The notes: generated by a model not told the origin, from the sequence alone. 64,000 nucleotides of DNA from Roseiarcus sp963774195 (GCA_963774195.1 CAVZDY010000001.1:992001-1056000); one strand, 5' to 3'; positions 26,448 through 37,055 are shown, numbered from the stretch's first letter. Numbers and translations are program-made.

Positions 26448-26560
26448 TGCGTCTTGGCCGGGCTCGTCCCGGCCATCCACGCGGCGCCGCCGGCTCAAAC
26501 CTCTCACGGTTGTGGCGGCAACTGCGCGGCGTGGATGCCCGGCGCAAGACGATTGATCGG
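26448..26560. repeat. Palindromic repeat pair
   Basis: Units cttggccgggctcgtcccgg (26453-26472) and the inverted gtggatgcccggcgcaagac (about 26530-26549) enclose a 55-bp spacer. The arrangement equals that at 22355-22475. It lies between convergent genes (DUF2939-like and histidine kinase). Confidence 0.78.
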
Positions 26561-26607
26561 CGGCGATGCAGGGGAAATCCGGCGCGTCCGCCTTTTCGCC
26601 GCGCGCT

Positions 26608-28182
<1,575 letters not shown>

Positions 28183-28349
28183 GACTGCCCGACTAACGCA
28201 ACCGACGCCGCGTCATGATGGCGATTAATCCTTAACGAGCGACTACAAAATTTCCGTAAATCACGGGATATCCTCACCTACTTCTGTTAAGAGACAGTTT
28301 TGAGCGGCTTGGTGAAATCGGCCGCGGGCAAGGGGGGGGAATCCGTTTG

Positions 28350-28961
28350 ATGAAGCTCTTCAGTAGCCGCTTTGCCCCAAATGCCCGGCGCGTGCGAATT
28401 TTCCTGGCCGAAAAAGGCCTTACCCTGCCGATGGTCGAAGTCGACCTTGCAAAAATGGAGCAGCGGTCGCCGTCGTTTACCGCGATTAACCCCTTCCAGC
28501 GGGTGCCGGCGCTCGAACTCGAAGATGGAACCGTGATCGCCGAATCGATTGCGATCTGCCGCTACCTCGAAGAGCTTTATCCCGACCCGCCGCTGTTCGG
28601 CACGACCGCTTTGGAGCGAGCGATGGTCGAGATGTGGCAGCGCCGGCTCGAGCTTAGCGTTCTCTTTCCCGTGGCGCAGGCGTTCCGTCACTCGCATCCG
28701 GCGATGAGGGAGATGGAGACGCCGCAGGTCGCGCCGTGGGCGGAGGCCAGCAAGACCCATGCGCTCGAGGCGATGGCGGTGATCGACCAGGTGCTGGCGG
28801 ATCGCCAGTTTATCGCCGGCGACCGCTTCACCGTCGCCGACATCACCGGCCTCGTCGCGCTCGATTTCACCAAGCCGGCGCGCATCGCGATCCCCGACCA
28901 GTTCGGGCATCTCCGGCGCTGGCGCGACGCTCTCGCCGCGCGCCCCAGCGCCCTAGCCTGA
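28350..28961 (+). CDS. Glutathione S-transferase family protein
   Basis: 203 residues from the ATG at 28350, after ribosome site agggggggga; an in-frame TTG precedes it. The N-terminal thioredoxin-like domain has SSRFAPNARRVRIFLAEKG and the glutathione-binding VPALELEDGTVIAESIAICRYLEE (cis-Pro after Val, then the E-S pair). The C-terminal all-helical domain contains FIAGDRFTVADITGLVALDF, the conserved N-capping box with Asp. Monomeric gene in a convergent pair with the dehydrogenase that follows (2 bp between stops). Confidence 0.9.
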   Translation: MKLFSSRFAPNARRVRIFLAEKGLTLPMVEVDLAKMEQRSPSFTAINPFQRVPALELEDGTVIAESIAICRYLEELYPDPPLFGTTALERAMVEMWQRRLELSVLFPVAQAFRHSHPAMREMETPQVAPWAEASKTHALEAMAVIDQVLADRQFIAGDRFTVADITGLVALDFTKPARIAIPDQFGHLRRWRDALAARPSALA

Positions 28962-28963
28962 GT

Positions 28964-29830
28964 TTAGCGTTCCAGGCGCGCGATCAGGCTGGAGGTGTCC
29001 CAGCGCCCGCCGCCCATGCCCTGGACCTCGGAATAGAATTGATCCACCAGCGCCGCGAGCGGCAGGTTGGCGCCATTGTGGCGCGCCTCGTCGAGGCAGA
29101 TGCCGAGGTCCTTGCGCATCCAGTCGACCGCAAAGCCGAAGTCGAACTTGCCGGCGATCATGGTCTTGTGGCGGTTCTCCATCTGCCAGGACTGCGCCGC
29201 GCCCTTGGAGATGACCTCGATCGCGAGTTCGCGGTCGAGGCCGGCCTGCTTGGCGAAATGCAGCGCTTCCGCAAGGCCCTGGACGATGCCGGCGATGCAG
29301 ATCTGGTTGACCATCTTGGTGAGCTGCCCGGATCCGACCGCGCCCATCAGTCGGCAGGAGCGCGCATAGGCGGCGATCACCGGCTCCGCCTTGGCGTAAG
29401 TCGCCGCGTCGCCGCCGCACATCACCGTCAGCGCGCCGTTCTCCGCGCCGGCTTGACCGCCCGAGACGGGGGCGTCGATGAAGCCGAGGCCGCGGCTGGC
29501 CGCCTCTTGGGCGAGCTCGCGCGCAACGTCAGCTGAGGCGGTCGTGTGATCGATGAAGATGGCGCCCGGCTTCATGCCGGCAAAGGCGCCGTCGGGCCCG
29601 AGCGTGATAGCGCGCAGATCGTCGTCGTTGCCGACGCAGGCGAACACGATCTCGCGATCCTTGGCGGCTTCGCGCGGCGTCGGGGCGCTCGCGCCGCCGT
29701 ATTGGGCGACCCATTTGGCCGCCTTCGCTGCCGACCGGTTGTAGACGACGACGTCGTGGCCCTTCGCTTTGAGGTGACCGGCCATCGGATAGCCCATCAC
29801 CCCCATGCCCAGAAATGCGACTTGGCTCAA
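28964..29830 (-). CDS. 3-hydroxyisobutyrate/2-hydroxy-3-oxopropionate dehydrogenase family protein
   Basis: 288 residues. The start is set at TTG 29830 (ribosome site gaggag), because the Rossmann motif FLGMGVMGYPMAGHLKAKGH must be complete. Family signatures: HTTASADVARELA, FIDAPVSGGQAGAENG (substrate loop), GSGQLTKMVNQICIAG with the catalytic Lys (xxKMxNN type), and DLGICLDEARHNGANLPLAALVDQFY at the end. NAD(P)-dependent oxidation of a beta-hydroxyacid. The exact substrate (hydroxyisobutyrate, tartronate semialdehyde or similar) is not decided by what is visible. Confidence 0.88.
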   Translation of the reverse strand: MSQVAFLGMGVMGYPMAGHLKAKGHDVVVYNRSAAKAAKWVAQYGGASAPTPREAAKDREIVFACVGNDDDLRAITLGPDGAFAGMKPGAIFIDHTTASADVARELAQEAASRGLGFIDAPVSGGQAGAENGALTVMCGGDAATYAKAEPVIAAYARSCRLMGAVGSGQLTKMVNQICIAGIVQGLAEALHFAKQAGLDRELAIEVISKGAAQSWQMENRHKTMIAGKFDFGFAVDWMRKDLGICLDEARHNGANLPLAALVDQFYSEVQGMGGGRWDTSSLIARLER

Positions 29831-29874
29831 CTCACTCTCCTCGGTCCGAGACGACGCAGCGCGCCGTCGGCGCT

Positions 29875-30462
29875 CTATAGCGCGGATCCGGTCTTGGCGG
29901 CGCCCCTCGCCGCGGGCTGCGAGAGATGGCCGACCCGGTAGACTTGGTCGCCTTCCGTCCGAACCGGCGGCCGATCGGCCCACAACCGGAAGCGCACGCG
30001 CGTCCATTGGGTCGGCTCGAAGCCCGCTACCGCCGCGAGCGCGCCGCCCGTTTCGATGGCTTGCGCCGCCGCCTCGCTCTCACGTCGGCGAAGCGCGGCG
30101 AGGTCGGCGTGCGGCTCAATCGCCTGGATTTCGCGCGTCGCGAAACGCGCCTGCGCCGCCTGATCAGTCAGGCGGGCGTCCCAGACGGCCCAGGTCTTGA
30201 CCTGCGGCCAGCCGAACGCGCCGCTCACGGTGGCGAAACCATCGCCGCAGACGAAATCGTTCAGGCCGAGGCTGTTTTCCCAGACGTAGAACGGCGCGTA
30301 GAGGTTCTCGGGGCCGTCGAGGCCGCGCTCGGCCCAAAGATAGGCCTTGAACTTCAGGTTAGGAAAATTATCGAGAAGCGGTCCCTTCTCGGCGATGCGT
30401 CGCCGGACGACGCCCATGTCGTAGTCGGCAGGCAGGGCGAAACTGTATTGCATGGCGATCAT
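29875..30462 (-). CDS. DUF4865 family protein
   Basis: 195 residues starting MIAMQYSFALPADYDM, then IAEKGPLLDNFPNLKFKAYLWAE and YAPFYVWENSLGLNDFVCGDGF. This is the conserved core of DUF4865, a cytoplasmic family probably built on a dimeric alpha+beta barrel. Its ATG overlaps the stop of the tautomerase gene. A DUF4865 gene next to a tautomerase gene and divergent from a LysR regulator is a recurring arrangement, so a shared catabolic or detoxifying task is likely. Reaction unknown. Confidence 0.85.
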   Translation of the reverse strand: MIAMQYSFALPADYDMGVVRRRIAEKGPLLDNFPNLKFKAYLWAERGLDGPENLYAPFYVWENSLGLNDFVCGDGFATVSGAFGWPQVKTWAVWDARLTDQAAQARFATREIQAIEPHADLAALRRRESEAAAQAIETGGALAAVAGFEPTQWTRVRFRLWADRPPVRTEGDQVYRVGHLSQPAARGAAKTGSAL

Positions 30463-30875
30463 TGTGGCGCTCCTTCCTGCGCGACGGGTCCGTTGGCGAG
30501 CATCCAGGCGTCGCCGTTGGCGAACGACCAGTCGTCGTGGTTGGTGGTGGTGATGACCACCATCACGTCCTGCGGCCGCAAGCCGGGGCTTTCGGCGAGC
30601 AGCGCCGCCAAGCGGCGGTAGAAGGCCTTCTTCGTCTCGACGCTGCGGGGCCGGCCGGCGGTGATCGCGAAAAGGACGAAGTCGCTTGAACGCGGTCCGC
30701 CGAGATAGTTGCGATCGAACACCAATTCGCCTGGCTCATGCTGATGAAAGATTTGGAACCGGTCGTCGCGGGGAACGTCGAACGCTTCGACCAACGCGCG
30801 ATGCAGGCTGGCGGAGATCGCCTGCAGAAATTCGGGCGACTTGCCCTTGAGAAGCGAAATGCGAGTGAGCGGCAT
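30459..30875 (-). CDS. Tautomerase family protein
   Basis: 138 residues from the ATG at 30875 (ribosome site aggaggcagcc). After Met removal Pro1 would be the catalytic base (MPLTRISLLKGK), as in all 4-oxalocrotonate tautomerase/MIF-fold enzymes. The length corresponds to the double beta-alpha-beta type. Other motifs: LHRALVEAFDVPRDDRFQIFHQH and VMVVITTTNHDDWSFANGDA, in parts. First gene of a two-gene operon with DUF4865, divergent from the LysR regulator that presumably controls it. Confidence 0.88.
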   Translation of the reverse strand: MPLTRISLLKGKSPEFLQAISASLHRALVEAFDVPRDDRFQIFHQHEPGELVFDRNYLGGPRSSDFVLFAITAGRPRSVETKKAFYRRLAALLAESPGLRPQDVMVVITTTNHDDWSFANGDAWMLANGPVAQEGAPQ

Positions 30876-30955
30876 GGCTGCCTCCTGAATCGAGGCGTTG
30901 CTCGCCTCGAACTTGACGGTCCTGTCATGGCGCCGCAAGTTTGTCCCGACAATCA

Positions 30956-30972
30956 GATAGTTTTTGGCTATC
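30956..30972. promoter_or_regulatory. Putative LysR-type operator
   Basis: Inverted repeat GATAG-N7-CTATC lies in the 109-bp gap between the divergent tautomerase and LysR genes. It has the T-N11-A layout usual for LysR-family binding sites. Inferred, not proven. Confidence 0.5.
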
Positions 30973-30984
30973 AGTTCCAAAAAA

Positions 30985-31924
30985 ATGGACGATCCGATGC
31001 GCGTGGTCACCTACGATCTCGACGTGCTGCGCACCTTTGCCGTCGGCATGGACCTCGGCAGCTTCGCCAAAGCCGCCGACCGTCTCGGCCGCTCGACCTC
31101 GGCGATCAGCGCCCAGCTCAAGAAGCTGGAGGCGCAGGCGGGAACGCCGATCTTCCGCAAGGCCGGGCGCGGCCTTGCGCTGACCGAAGCCGGCGAGACG
31201 CTGCTTGCTTATGCGCGCCGCCTCGTCGAGCTCAACGACGAGGCCGCCGCCGCAGTGCGCGGAGTTCGATCTGGAGGGCTGGGTGCGAATCGGGCTGCAG
31301 GAGGATTTCGGCGAAGCGCTCTTGCCCGAGGTGCTCGGCCGCTTCGCGCGCGCCCACCCGAAGGTGCGGATCGAGGCGCGTATCGAGCGCAACGCGGCGC
31401 TGATCGAGCGCGTCGCCTCTGGCCGGCTCGACCTCGCGCTCGCGTGGAGCTACGGCGCCGCGACGCCAGCGCATGGCGAGCGCCTGATGGAGACGCCGAT
31501 GCGTTGGATCGGACCGGCCGATCCGCGCGAGCTTGCGCGGATGGCAGGCGGCTCCCCCTTGCCGCTCGCGGCGCTCGAAGCGCCGTGCATGTTGCGTAAT
31601 GCGGCCGCTGACGCGCTGGATCGCGCCGGGGTCGCTTGGCGGCTCGCTTTTACGAGCCCGAGCCTTTCCGGGCTCTGGGCGGCGGTCGCCGCCGGATTAG
31701 GGCTTTCCGTGCGGACGCCGCTCGGCCTGCCGGCGAGTGTCCGCGCGCTCGATCCGGAAGAAGGCGGCCTGCCGCCCCTTCCGCAGCTCGGCCTCGCGCT
31801 GCTTCGGGCCGACGCGGTCGGCGCGCCGGCGACGGAGCGGCTGGCTGAGATCCTCGTCCAGGCGTTGCGCGGCGTCAACGGCGCGGAAGCAACGGCTTCG
31901 CGTCCGCCGCAGGGCGCGCTATGA
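30985..31924 (+). CDS. LysR-family transcriptional regulator (apparent +1 frameshift near 31262-31267)
   Basis: Start ATG 30985. The winged-helix part DLDVLRTFAVGMDLGSFAKAADRLGRSTSAISAQLKKLE, in parts, is complete and in frame up to EAAAAVRG. The effector domain continues one base out of phase as EGWVRIGLQEDFGEALLPEVLGRFARAHPKVRIEAR, in parts, to the stop at 31924. Deleting one T in ggagttcga (31261-31269) gives VRGVDLEGWVRIG and a normal regulator of about 312 residues. The restored sequence contains GAGTC, a GANTC site. Probably regulates the divergent tautomerase/DUF4865 operon. Its stop overlaps the cyclase start. Confidence 0.85.
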
Positions 31925-33156
31925 TCGCCAACATGACCGAAGCGCAAGTCGCCGAGCTGATGGCTTGGATCGCTGGCGAGGGCCTCGCCGGGCGCGCCGA
32001 GACGGACGTCATCGGCGGCTTTTGCGAGCGCCTGGCGACGCATGGCGTGCCGCTCACCCGCGTCATCGCTTTCATCGACACGCTGCATCCCATCTACGAG
32101 GGCCGGGCGTTCCGCTGGGAGCGTGGCATCGCCGGGGTGACGGGGACCGACTATGGCCGCAGCACCGAGGGTGAGGCCGCGGAGCGCTGGCGCGCCAGCC
32201 CCTTCTATCATCTCCTGCAGTCCGGCGATTCCGCCCTGCGCCTCCGCCTTACCGAGGAGACCGAGAAGAAGTTCTTCCTGTTCAGGGATCTCCGCAGGGC
32301 GTCGATCACCGAATATATCGCGATCGTCGACCGTTTCGCGGCCGATGGCGCGATCGGCGGAATGGACTGCTTCTATTCCTCGTGGATGACCGACCGCGAG
32401 AGCGGTTTCACGGACGAGGACATTTCGCTGCTGCGGCGGCTGACGCCTTTTGTCGGGTTGGCGGTGAAATCCGCTTCGCTCGGTCGCATGGCGCAGACCC
32501 TGGTCGAGACCTATCTCGGGCGCGACCCCGGCCGCCGCGTTCTCGATGGCCGCATCGCCCGCGGCGTCGCCGATCGCATCAAGGCTGTCCTGTGGTTCAG
32601 CGACCTGCAGAATTTTACCCGGATCGCCGACACCGCGCCGCCGGAGCAGATTATCCCCCTGCTGAACGACTACGCGGATGTCGTCGTCTCGGCGATTCAC
32701 GATAACGAAGGCGACGTGCTGAAGCTGATCGGCGACGGCGTGTTGGCGATCTTTCCGGCCGCCGATCGCGCCGCCGCCTGCGCCGCGGCGCTCAAGGCGG
32801 CACGTTCCGCTTGGAACGCCATCGCGGCGCTCAACGCGCGCCGCGCCGCGGTCGACCTGCCCGTCACCGACATGTACCTCGGACTTCACATCGGCGCGGT
32901 CTTCTACGGCAACATCGGCAGCGAGGCGCGGCTCGACTTCACGGTCATCGGGCCGGCGGTCAACGAGGTGAGCCGCATCGCCGCGATGTGCCGCTCGATC
33001 GACCAGCCGGTGCTGCTCTCGCGAGCCTTCACCGCGGCGGCGAACGATGCGAAGTCTTTTGTTTCGGTCGGACGCTACGCTTTGCGCGGCGTCGCGCAGC
33101 CGCAAGAGCTCTTCACGCTCGATCGCTCGTTATCGACGTGGCCGCTCAACTCCTGA
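31921..33156 (+). CDS. Class III adenylate/guanylate cyclase, soluble
   Basis: 411 residues without membrane segments. The N-terminal 215 residues are of the type often found in rhizobial cyclases (DVIGGFCERLATHGVPLTRV, then DRESGFTDEDISLLRRLTP), probably a sensory input. The catalytic domain begins at about 225: VLWFSDLQNFTRIAD and IGDGVLAIF carry the two metal-binding Asp, VLKLIGDG the purine-selecting Lys, LDFTVIGPAVNEVSRI the Asp plus the transition-state Asn/Arg. All key residues are present and the Lys/Asp pair predicts cAMP. Its ATG overlaps the lysR stop (ATGA). Confidence 0.9.
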   Translation: MIANMTEAQVAELMAWIAGEGLAGRAETDVIGGFCERLATHGVPLTRVIAFIDTLHPIYEGRAFRWERGIAGVTGTDYGRSTEGEAAERWRASPFYHLLQSGDSALRLRLTEETEKKFFLFRDLRRASITEYIAIVDRFAADGAIGGMDCFYSSWMTDRESGFTDEDISLLRRLTPFVGLAVKSASLGRMAQTLVETYLGRDPGRRVLDGRIARGVADRIKAVLWFSDLQNFTRIADTAPPEQIIPLLNDYADVVVSAIHDNEGDVLKLIGDGVLAIFPAADRAAACAAALKAARSAWNAIAALNARRAAVDLPVTDMYLGLHIGAVFYGNIGSEARLDFTVIGPAVNEVSRIAAMCRSIDQPVLLSRAFTAAANDAKSFVSVGRYALRGVAQPQELFTLDRSLSTWPLNS

Positions 33157-33751
33157 GCCGCGCCTGCGCCGCCGCCAAATCGTCGGGCCGATTGATGTTG
33201 GCGAAGAGATCATCGCGCTCCAGAAATTGTGCGCGGGCGGCGCCGAGCCGCTCGAGGACGGCGCGCGGGCTCGCTTGGCCGAGGCGGCATTCCTCGTCGA
33301 CCGCCGCCCGCGCCGATATGCTCCACAGCGCGAACATCGGTTCGAGGCCGCTCGTGCCCTCGGCGACAGCGGCGGGCGCGCCGCTCGCTTCCATCGCCGC
33401 CGCGAGGCGCGCGACGAGGTCGAGCGGGACGAACGGCGCGTCGCAGGGCGCGGTGGCGAGACGCGAATATCCGCATAGCGCCGCGTAGGCGAGGGCGACG
33501 CTGACGCCGATCAGCGGGCCGCCCGCGCCGGCGGCCGCGTCAGCGGCGTCCGCGATGACCTCGCAGCCGAGCGAGGCGAAACGCGCCGCGTCACCGTTCG
33601 CATTGATGAAGAGCATGCCGACCTGCGGCCGCAGCCGCTCGATCACGTGGGCGATCAGCGGCCGGCCGCCAAGCGGGAGCAGGGCCTTTTCGGCGCCCAT
33701 GCGGGTGGAGCGGCCGCCGGCGAGGACGACGCCCGCGCTGGTCTGTGACAC
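33146..33751 (-). CDS. mobA: Molybdenum cofactor guanylyltransferase
   Basis: 201 residues, GTG start at 33751. It attaches GMP to molybdopterin to form the MGD cofactor. Motifs: VVLAGGRSTRMGAEKALLPLGG (the nucleotide-binding LAGGxSxRMGxxKxxLxLxG signature, residues 8-29), GPLIGVSVAL and TAPCDAPFVP (metal-binding Asp). It overlaps the 3' end of the cyclase gene by 11 bp on the opposite strand. Stand-alone MobA without a fused MobB. Confidence 0.92.
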   Translation of the reverse strand: MSQTSAGVVLAGGRSTRMGAEKALLPLGGRPLIAHVIERLRPQVGMLFINANGDAARFASLGCEVIADAADAAAGAGGPLIGVSVALAYAALCGYSRLATAPCDAPFVPLDLVARLAAAMEASGAPAAVAEGTSGLEPMFALWSISARAAVDEECRLGQASPRAVLERLGAARAQFLERDDLFANINRPDDLAAAQARLRS

Positions 33752-33883
33752 AGTGCAACTCCGTCAAACGTTCGCCGCGACGAAACCGTGCGAGCGCCGC
33801 AATTTCGCTCGCAAGGGTGTTATATCCAAAAGATATCTGGTTTTGGCCGGCGCGGCGCCGGTGAATTGGCTTGGAGGTTTAGG

Positions 33884-35002
33884 ATGGCGGCAGGTCGTCG
33901 GCAATTCCTCACGGGGCTCGGCGTCGCCGCGGCGGGAGCCGGGTTGGCGGCCCCCGCGGTGGCCGATCCATCGCCTGACGTCCAATGGCGCCTGACGTCG
34001 AGCTTCCAGCCTCAGCTCGATCTGATCTACGGCGGCTCGGAGACGCTGGCGCATGCGCTTGCCGATCTCACTGACGGCCATTTCACGCTTCATGTCGCGC
34101 CGGCGGGCGAGATCGCGCCCGCCCTCGAAGCGCTCGACGCCGTCGCTGACGGCCGCGCGGAATGCGCCCACACCTCGCTCGCCTACGCCTGGAGCAAGAC
34201 CCCGAGCCTCGTCTTCGCGTCCTCGGCCCCGTTTGGGATGAACGCCCGTCAGCACACGGCCTGGTTGCAGGAGGGCGGCGGCGGCGATTTGATCGATGAG
34301 GCGCTTGCCGACCGCAAGGCCATCGCGCTGCCGGCGGGCAACACCGGTGGGCAGATGGCGGGCTGGTTCCGCAAGGAGATTCGCGGCCCCAGCGACTTCG
34401 CGGGCCTCAAGATGCGAATTGGCGGCTTCGCCGGAAAGGTGTTTCAGACGCTTGGCGCCGATCCGGTGTCGATGCCGAAGGAATCCGTCTTCGACGCCTT
34501 GGAATCGGGTTCGCTCGACGCCTTCGAATGGGTCGGTCCCTACGACGACGAAAAATTCGGCGCCGGCGCCTCGCATCCGCCGATCTCCAAGGCGGCGCCG
34601 AACTATTATTATCCGGGCTGGTGGAAGGGCGGGATGCAATTGCATTTCGTCGTCGCCAAGCCGAAGTTCGAGGCCTTGCCGAAGTCCTATCAGGCGGCGC
34701 TGCGCGCGGCGGCGGCGATCGCCAATGCTTCGGTGCTCGCCAAATACGACGCCGCCAATCCTGGCGCGCTGAAGCGCCTGGTCGTCGGGGGCGCGCAGCT
34801 CAGACTGTTTCCCCAGGAAGCGCTGGAGGCCTGCTACAAAACCGCCAACGACCTCTACGCGCAGTTGAGCGCCGACGACCCGCAATTCAAGAAGATCGCT
34901 GACAATTACGCGGCCTTCCGCAGCGATCAGTATCTGTGGTGGCAGGTCGCCGAATATTCCTTCGACAACTTCATGATCCGCGAGCGGCGCAGCAAGTCGT
35001 AG
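33884..35002 (+). CDS. TRAP transporter solute-binding protein, DctP family (orphan)
   Basis: 372 residues from the ATG at 33884 (ribosome site ggaggttt). The N-terminus GRRQFLTGLGVAAAGAG is a twin-arginine-type signal ending AAPAVA. The DctP fold shows WRLTSSFQPQLDLIYGGSETLAHALAD in parts, FAGLKMRIGGFAGKVFQTLGA (with the substrate-carboxylate Arg) and EWVGPYDDEKFGAGA. This variant with Trp and acidic residues resembles the subfamily binding 2-oxo acids. No DctQ/DctM genes are nearby. It faces mctP, itself a carboxylate permease. Confidence 0.88.
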   Translation: MAAGRRQFLTGLGVAAAGAGLAAPAVADPSPDVQWRLTSSFQPQLDLIYGGSETLAHALADLTDGHFTLHVAPAGEIAPALEALDAVADGRAECAHTSLAYAWSKTPSLVFASSAPFGMNARQHTAWLQEGGGGDLIDEALADRKAIALPAGNTGGQMAGWFRKEIRGPSDFAGLKMRIGGFAGKVFQTLGADPVSMPKESVFDALESGSLDAFEWVGPYDDEKFGAGASHPPISKAAPNYYYPGWWKGGMQLHFVVAKPKFEALPKSYQAALRAAAAIANASVLAKYDAANPGALKRLVVGGAQLRLFPQEALEACYKTANDLYAQLSADDPQFKKIADNYAAFRSDQYLWWQVAEYSFDNFMIRERRSKS

Positions 35003-35024
35003 GCGACGACGCTGCATTTTGGTT

Positions 35025-35150
35025 GACGCGGCGTTGCTGTCGCCCCCGCGAAAGCGGGGGCCCAAGTCGCCGCCGCAGGCCTGCGCCCTGGATGCCCGCT
35101 TTCGCGGGCATGACAGGCGGCTCCGCCTGGGGATCCTGCGAAGGGCCGGC
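35025..35150. repeat. Dispersed palindromic repeat, second copy of the 3700 type
   Basis: Hairpins cccccgcgaaagcggggg (35043-35060) and gatgcccgctttcgcgggca (35092-35111) follow each other as at 3700-3790. A third small palindrome, ggcggctccgcctgg, comes at 35115-35129. It fills the gap between the convergent TRAP and mctP genes and could terminate both. Confidence 0.82.
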
Positions 35151-35175
35151 GCCTGGCCGACCCATGCAATTCGCC

Positions 35176-36744
35176 TTAGGCGATCACCGGGTCTTCGTAG
35201 TCCGCCGGCGCCGTCTGGTCGCTCGCGCTTGAGCGCCAGAGCAGCGACAGGACTGCCGCGACGACGACGTTGACGAGCACGGCCGTCAGGCCGTTGTAGA
35301 CGGCGATGTGGAGGCCGATGTCGATATGGCCGACTAGCGGCAGGTCCCAGCTCAGCGGATGCACCGGCGTCCACGCTTTTGCGCCCCACGAGAGCGTCGT
35401 GCCCACGAGCATCCCCGTCGCCCAGCCGATCAGCAGGGCGGAGCCGTTGAACCAGCGCGTGAACAGCCCGGAGATCATCGCCGGGAATATCTGGACCATC
35501 CAGATGCCGCCGAGCAATTGCAGATCGAGCGCATACGACGTCGGCAGGTAGAAAATCACCAGCAGCGCGCCGACCTTGACCAGCAGCGATACGAGCTTGG
35601 CGATCACCAATTCCTCCCGCGGCGTCATGCCGGGATGGACGTACGGCTTCCAGATGTTGCGGGTGAAGGTGTTGGCTGCGCCGATCGACATCACCGCCGC
35701 CGGGACGAGCGCGCCGAGTGCGATCGCGGCGAAGCAGAAACCGGCGAACCAGCTTGGGAACGCCCACAACACGAGTTGCGGCACTGCAGCTTGCGGGTCC
35801 GAGAGCTTCAGCCCGGCCGCGATCGCCATTACGCCGAGCAAAGCGATGAAGCCGAGCGCCAGCGAGTAGGCGGGGAGCGCCATCGTGTTGAAGCGGATGG
35901 CGCGGGCGCTCGAGGCGGCGAGCGTCCCGGTCAGCGCATGGGGGTACATGAACAGCGCCATCGCCGAGCCCAGCGTTAGCGTGATGTAGGGCGCGATTTG
36001 CCCAGGGGCGAGCGTCACGCCGGCGACGAGCTTCGGATTGGCGGCGGTCCGGGCCGCAAACGCATCTTGCGCTAGGGCGAAGATCTTGCCGAAGCCGCCG
36101 AGCTCGTAGGGGATCACGATTACCGCGGTGATGATGAAGACGTAGATCATCGCGTCTTTGACGAAGGCGATCATCGCCGGCGCCCGCAGGCCGCTCTTAT
36201 AGGTGTAGAGCGCGAGCACGATGAAGGCGAGGGTGATCGGCGCGTGCTGCATCAGCCCCTCGCCCGAGAAGCCAAGGGCGAGGATCACCTTCTCCATGCC
36301 GACGAGCTGCAGCGCGATATAGGGCATGGTGGCGAGAATGCCGGTCACCGCGACGGCGAGCTCCAGTCCGCTGTTGCCGTAGCGGCCGCGGACGAAGTCG
36401 CCGGCGGTCATGTAGCCGTGCTTGTGCGACACCGCCCAGAGGCGCGGCATCGTCAGGTAGAGGAAGGGATAGATGATGATCGTATAGGGGACGGCGAAGA
36501 AGCCGTAGGCGCCGACCGCATAGACGACGGCCGGGATCGCGATGACCGTGTAGGCGGTGTAGAGGTCGCCGCCCAGCAGGAACCAGGTGATCCATGGGCC
36601 GAACCGCCGTCCGCCCAGGCCCCATTCGTGGAGGTGGTCGAGATCGCCAGCCTTCCAGCGCGAGGCGACGAAGCCGAGCACCGAGACGAGCGCAAAAAGG
36701 AAGACGAAGACGATCGTCGCGACGACGTTGAGATGGTCGAACAT
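35176..36744 (-). CDS. mctP: Sodium:solute symporter, MctP-like monocarboxylate permease
   Basis: 522 residues and about 13 membrane helices. Family marks: GLGGRRFGPWITWFLLGGDLYTAYT (SSS N-terminal signature), GYMTAGDFVRGRYGN, TLGSAMALFMYPHALTG, and FAAIALGALVPAAVMSIGAANTFTRNIW with the Na+-site Ser/Asn region, in parts. MctP of rhizobia takes up lactate, pyruvate and alanine. The DUF3311 gene directly upstream (3 bp) is its usual partner, which supports the assignment. Confidence 0.88.
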   Translation of the reverse strand: MFDHLNVVATIVFVFLFALVSVLGFVASRWKAGDLDHLHEWGLGGRRFGPWITWFLLGGDLYTAYTVIAIPAVVYAVGAYGFFAVPYTIIIYPFLYLTMPRLWAVSHKHGYMTAGDFVRGRYGNSGLELAVAVTGILATMPYIALQLVGMEKVILALGFSGEGLMQHAPITLAFIVLALYTYKSGLRAPAMIAFVKDAMIYVFIITAVIVIPYELGGFGKIFALAQDAFAARTAANPKLVAGVTLAPGQIAPYITLTLGSAMALFMYPHALTGTLAASSARAIRFNTMALPAYSLALGFIALLGVMAIAAGLKLSDPQAAVPQLVLWAFPSWFAGFCFAAIALGALVPAAVMSIGAANTFTRNIWKPYVHPGMTPREELVIAKLVSLLVKVGALLVIFYLPTSYALDLQLLGGIWMVQIFPAMISGLFTRWFNGSALLIGWATGMLVGTTLSWGAKAWTPVHPLSWDLPLVGHIDIGLHIAVYNGLTAVLVNVVVAAVLSLLWRSSASDQTAPADYEDPVIA

Positions 36745-36747
36745 CGA

Positions 36748-36918
36748 TCAGGCCTTTCTCAGCCGGTCGAAGAGATAGATCCCGACGGCCGAGACCGGGA
36801 TCAGCAGAAGCTGGAACCAGTAGAAGAAGGGCAAGCCGAACAGGTCAGGACTGACGACGTTGAAGACCGGCGGCCACAGCGCGACAACGCTCGGAACCAG
36901 CAAGAGAAGGTATTTCAT
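36748..36918 (-). CDS. DUF3311 small membrane protein
   Basis: 56 residues with two hydrophobic helices: MKYLLLLVPSVVALWPPVFN and FFYWFQLLLIPVSAVGIYL, separated by a VVSPDLFGLP turn and ending RLRKA. The 'P-hhN..p-lfGlPfFyWfqhhhi' pattern is the DUF3311 family, small proteins regularly encoded just ahead of SSS/MctP permeases. The TGA is 3 bp before the mctP ATG, so the two are coupled. Probably an accessory subunit of the symporter. Confidence 0.87.
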   Translation of the reverse strand: MKYLLLLVPSVVALWPPVFNVVSPDLFGLPFFYWFQLLLIPVSAVGIYLFDRLRKA

Positions 36919-37055
36919 CCGTTTCCCCCAAGGAACGGCGCCCGGCGCCGACTCTAAGGCGCGCCTTGGTCGCGCGAATAGTCACGCTTAGCGAAGATCT
37001 CCGCGACGGTCGAGGCCGCTGCGACGCGAGGTCGCAGTTTCGCTCCTTCGTCGGG

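Noticed and set aside
33764..35767. 667-codon minus-strand frame with a similar repeat-derived peptide
   Set aside because: Antisense to the TRAP binding protein gene and partly overlapping mctP in another frame; the peptide comes from the repeat at 35025-35150.
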